A stretch of 53,637 nucleotides of DNA from Bacteroidaceae bacterium (GTDB taxonomy: Bacteria; Bacteroidota; Bacteroidia; Bacteroidales; Bacteroidaceae). The stretch covers positions 1 through 53,637 of the forward strand of contig JAGASY010000089.1 in NCBI GenBank assembly GCA_017621515.1, given 5' to 3'. A program made the translations under genes and the position numbers. This document shows, piece after piece, positions 52,933-53,637 of this stretch (position 1 is its first letter; the number at the start of each line of letters is the position of its first letter). The notes beneath the pieces are model-generated. The model was not told where the DNA came from and did not search any database. It worked only from the letters and a program-made list of their open reading frames with translations.

Positions 52933-53637
52933 ATGAAAGATTTAAGTAGCATAAAGATAGCCGTAGCCGGCACAGGCTATGTCGGCTTGAGCATCGCCAC
53001 ACTGCTGGCGCAGCACCACCGTGTGACCGCCGTGGATGTGGTGCCGGAGAAGGTGGAGAAACTCAATAACGGAATTTCCCCCATACAGGACGAGTATATA
53101 GAGAAGTACCTGGCAGAGAAGAAACTCGACTTTACCGCCACACTGGACGGCGCGTCGGCATACCGGGATGCGGACTTCGTGGTGATTGCCGCCCCGACGA
53201 ACTATGACCCGGTGAAGAACTACTTCGACACGAGCCATGTGGAGGAGGTCATCGACCTTGTCCTTGAGGTGAACCCCGACGCGGTAATGGTCATCAAGAG
53301 CACGATTCCCGTGGGCTACTGCCGCAGCCTGTACGTCAAATATGCCAAGAAGGGTGTGAAGCGGTTCAACCTGCTTTTCTCGCCGGAGTTCCTGCGCGAG
53401 AGCAAGGCGCTGTACGACAACCTCTACCCGAGCCGCATCATCGTGGGCTGCCCCAAGATAATGGACAACCCGGAGTTTGCCGAGGAGGACGAGGCCATCA
53501 GGGCGGTGACGGACGTGGAGAGGATGCGGGAGGCAGCAAGGACCTTTGCAGCCCTCCTCCAAGAAGGAGCCATCAAGGAGGACATCGACACGCTCTTCAT
53601 GGGCATGAAGGAGGCGGAGGCGGTGAAGCTGTTCGCC
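52933..53637 (+). CDS. ugd: UDP-glucose 6-dehydrogenase (5' part, cut by window end)
   Basis: The first 235 codons are present and the frame stays open to the window end. The product begins [20 protein letters not shown], an NAD-binding Rossmann motif. It continues with [62 protein letters not shown] and [26 protein letters not shown], closely matching E. coli-type Ugd. An insertion of about 30 residues ([20 protein letters not shown]...) precedes [16 protein letters not shown]. The catalytic cysteine lies beyond the window. It oxidises UDP-glucose (or a related UDP-sugar) to the uronic acid for polysaccharide synthesis. The gene is visibly richer in G+C than its neighbours. Confidence 0.92.
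   Translation, partial: MKDLSSIKIAVAGTGYVGLSIATLLAQHHRVTAVDVVPEKVEKLNNGISPIQDEYIEKYLAEKKLDFTATLDGASAYRDADFVVIAAPTNYDPVKNYFDTSHVEEVIDLVLEVNPDAVMVIKSTIPVGYCRSLYVKYAKKGVKRFNLLFSPEFLRESKALYDNLYPSRIIVGCPKIMDNPEFAEEDEAIRAVTDVERMREAARTFAALLQEGAIKEDIDTLFMGMKEAEAVKLFA

Overview
The window looks like a chromosome segment of a Bacteroidales bacterium, probably Prevotellaceae or a close relative. Many gene starts are preceded by the Bacteroidales -7 promoter element TAnnTTTG. The gene content fits: secreted GH2/GH43/heparinase-like enzymes, PepSY-like periplasmic proteins next to a two-component system, UpxY-type NusG paralogue and an inverted-repeat-bounded promoter in front of a surface-polysaccharide locus. 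Genus assignment is inference. No rRNA, tRNA, CRISPR array or transposase was seen.

Layout. 1-500: right part of a long intergenic repeat and a terminator. 510-4117 (minus): biotin-dependent acyl-CoA carboxylase operon (carboxyltransferase, biotin carrier, biotin carboxylase) behind a long leader with a cobalamin riboswitch. 4793-6847 (minus): NfeD-like protein and flotillin. 7114-9321 (minus): three overlapping genes, a GNAT-like protein, an IbrA/YbdN-type PAPS-reductase-fold protein and an IbrB/YbdM-type ParB-fold protein. 11004-13619: alaS. 13712-17364 (minus): ECF sigma factor, membrane protein and large S41 peptidase. 17724-18676 (minus): two PepSY-like proteins, divergent from an OmpR-type regulator and its histidine kinase (18929-20898). 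21060-23534: AspT/YidE-type transporter and a PP2C-like phosphatase. 24623-33961: GH43, SpmA-SpmB fusion, ribF, a large exported protein and a GH2. 34061-36593 (minus): DUF5106/thioredoxin-like protein and a MATE transporter, each behind a leader with an intrinsic terminator. 37983-44288: GH43-like enzyme, CtpA-like protease, small membrane protein and a second GH2, arranged like an operon. 44445-48240: tyrS and a heparinase II/III-family protein. 49447-53637: start of a surface-polysaccharide locus with an invertible promoter (drawn OFF), upxY-like gene, an antitoxin with a broken YafQ-like toxin, an AAA-ATPase/nuclease-like gene and the 5' part of ugd.

The most unusual feature is a family of five long intergenic repeats (one cut by the window start), about 789 bp each, in both orientations and with no coding capacity that I can see. 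Four full copies have almost identical length although their sequences have diverged. The core holds four or five inverted GCGCACTG-like units, in two copies enclosed by perfect 15-16 bp inverted repeats. A second family of short palindromic elements with the core GTNTTCNNCAGACTCC lies in at least eight intergenic places and brackets several long copies as inverted flanks. I do not recognise either family.

How the genes work together: secreted glycosidases and the lyase-like protein suggest use of pectin or arabinogalactan-type side chains without a SusC/SusD pair in the window. The carboxylase operon belongs to propionyl/methylmalonyl-CoA metabolism and is apparently tuned by vitamin B12. 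The right end is phase-variable surface polysaccharide control.
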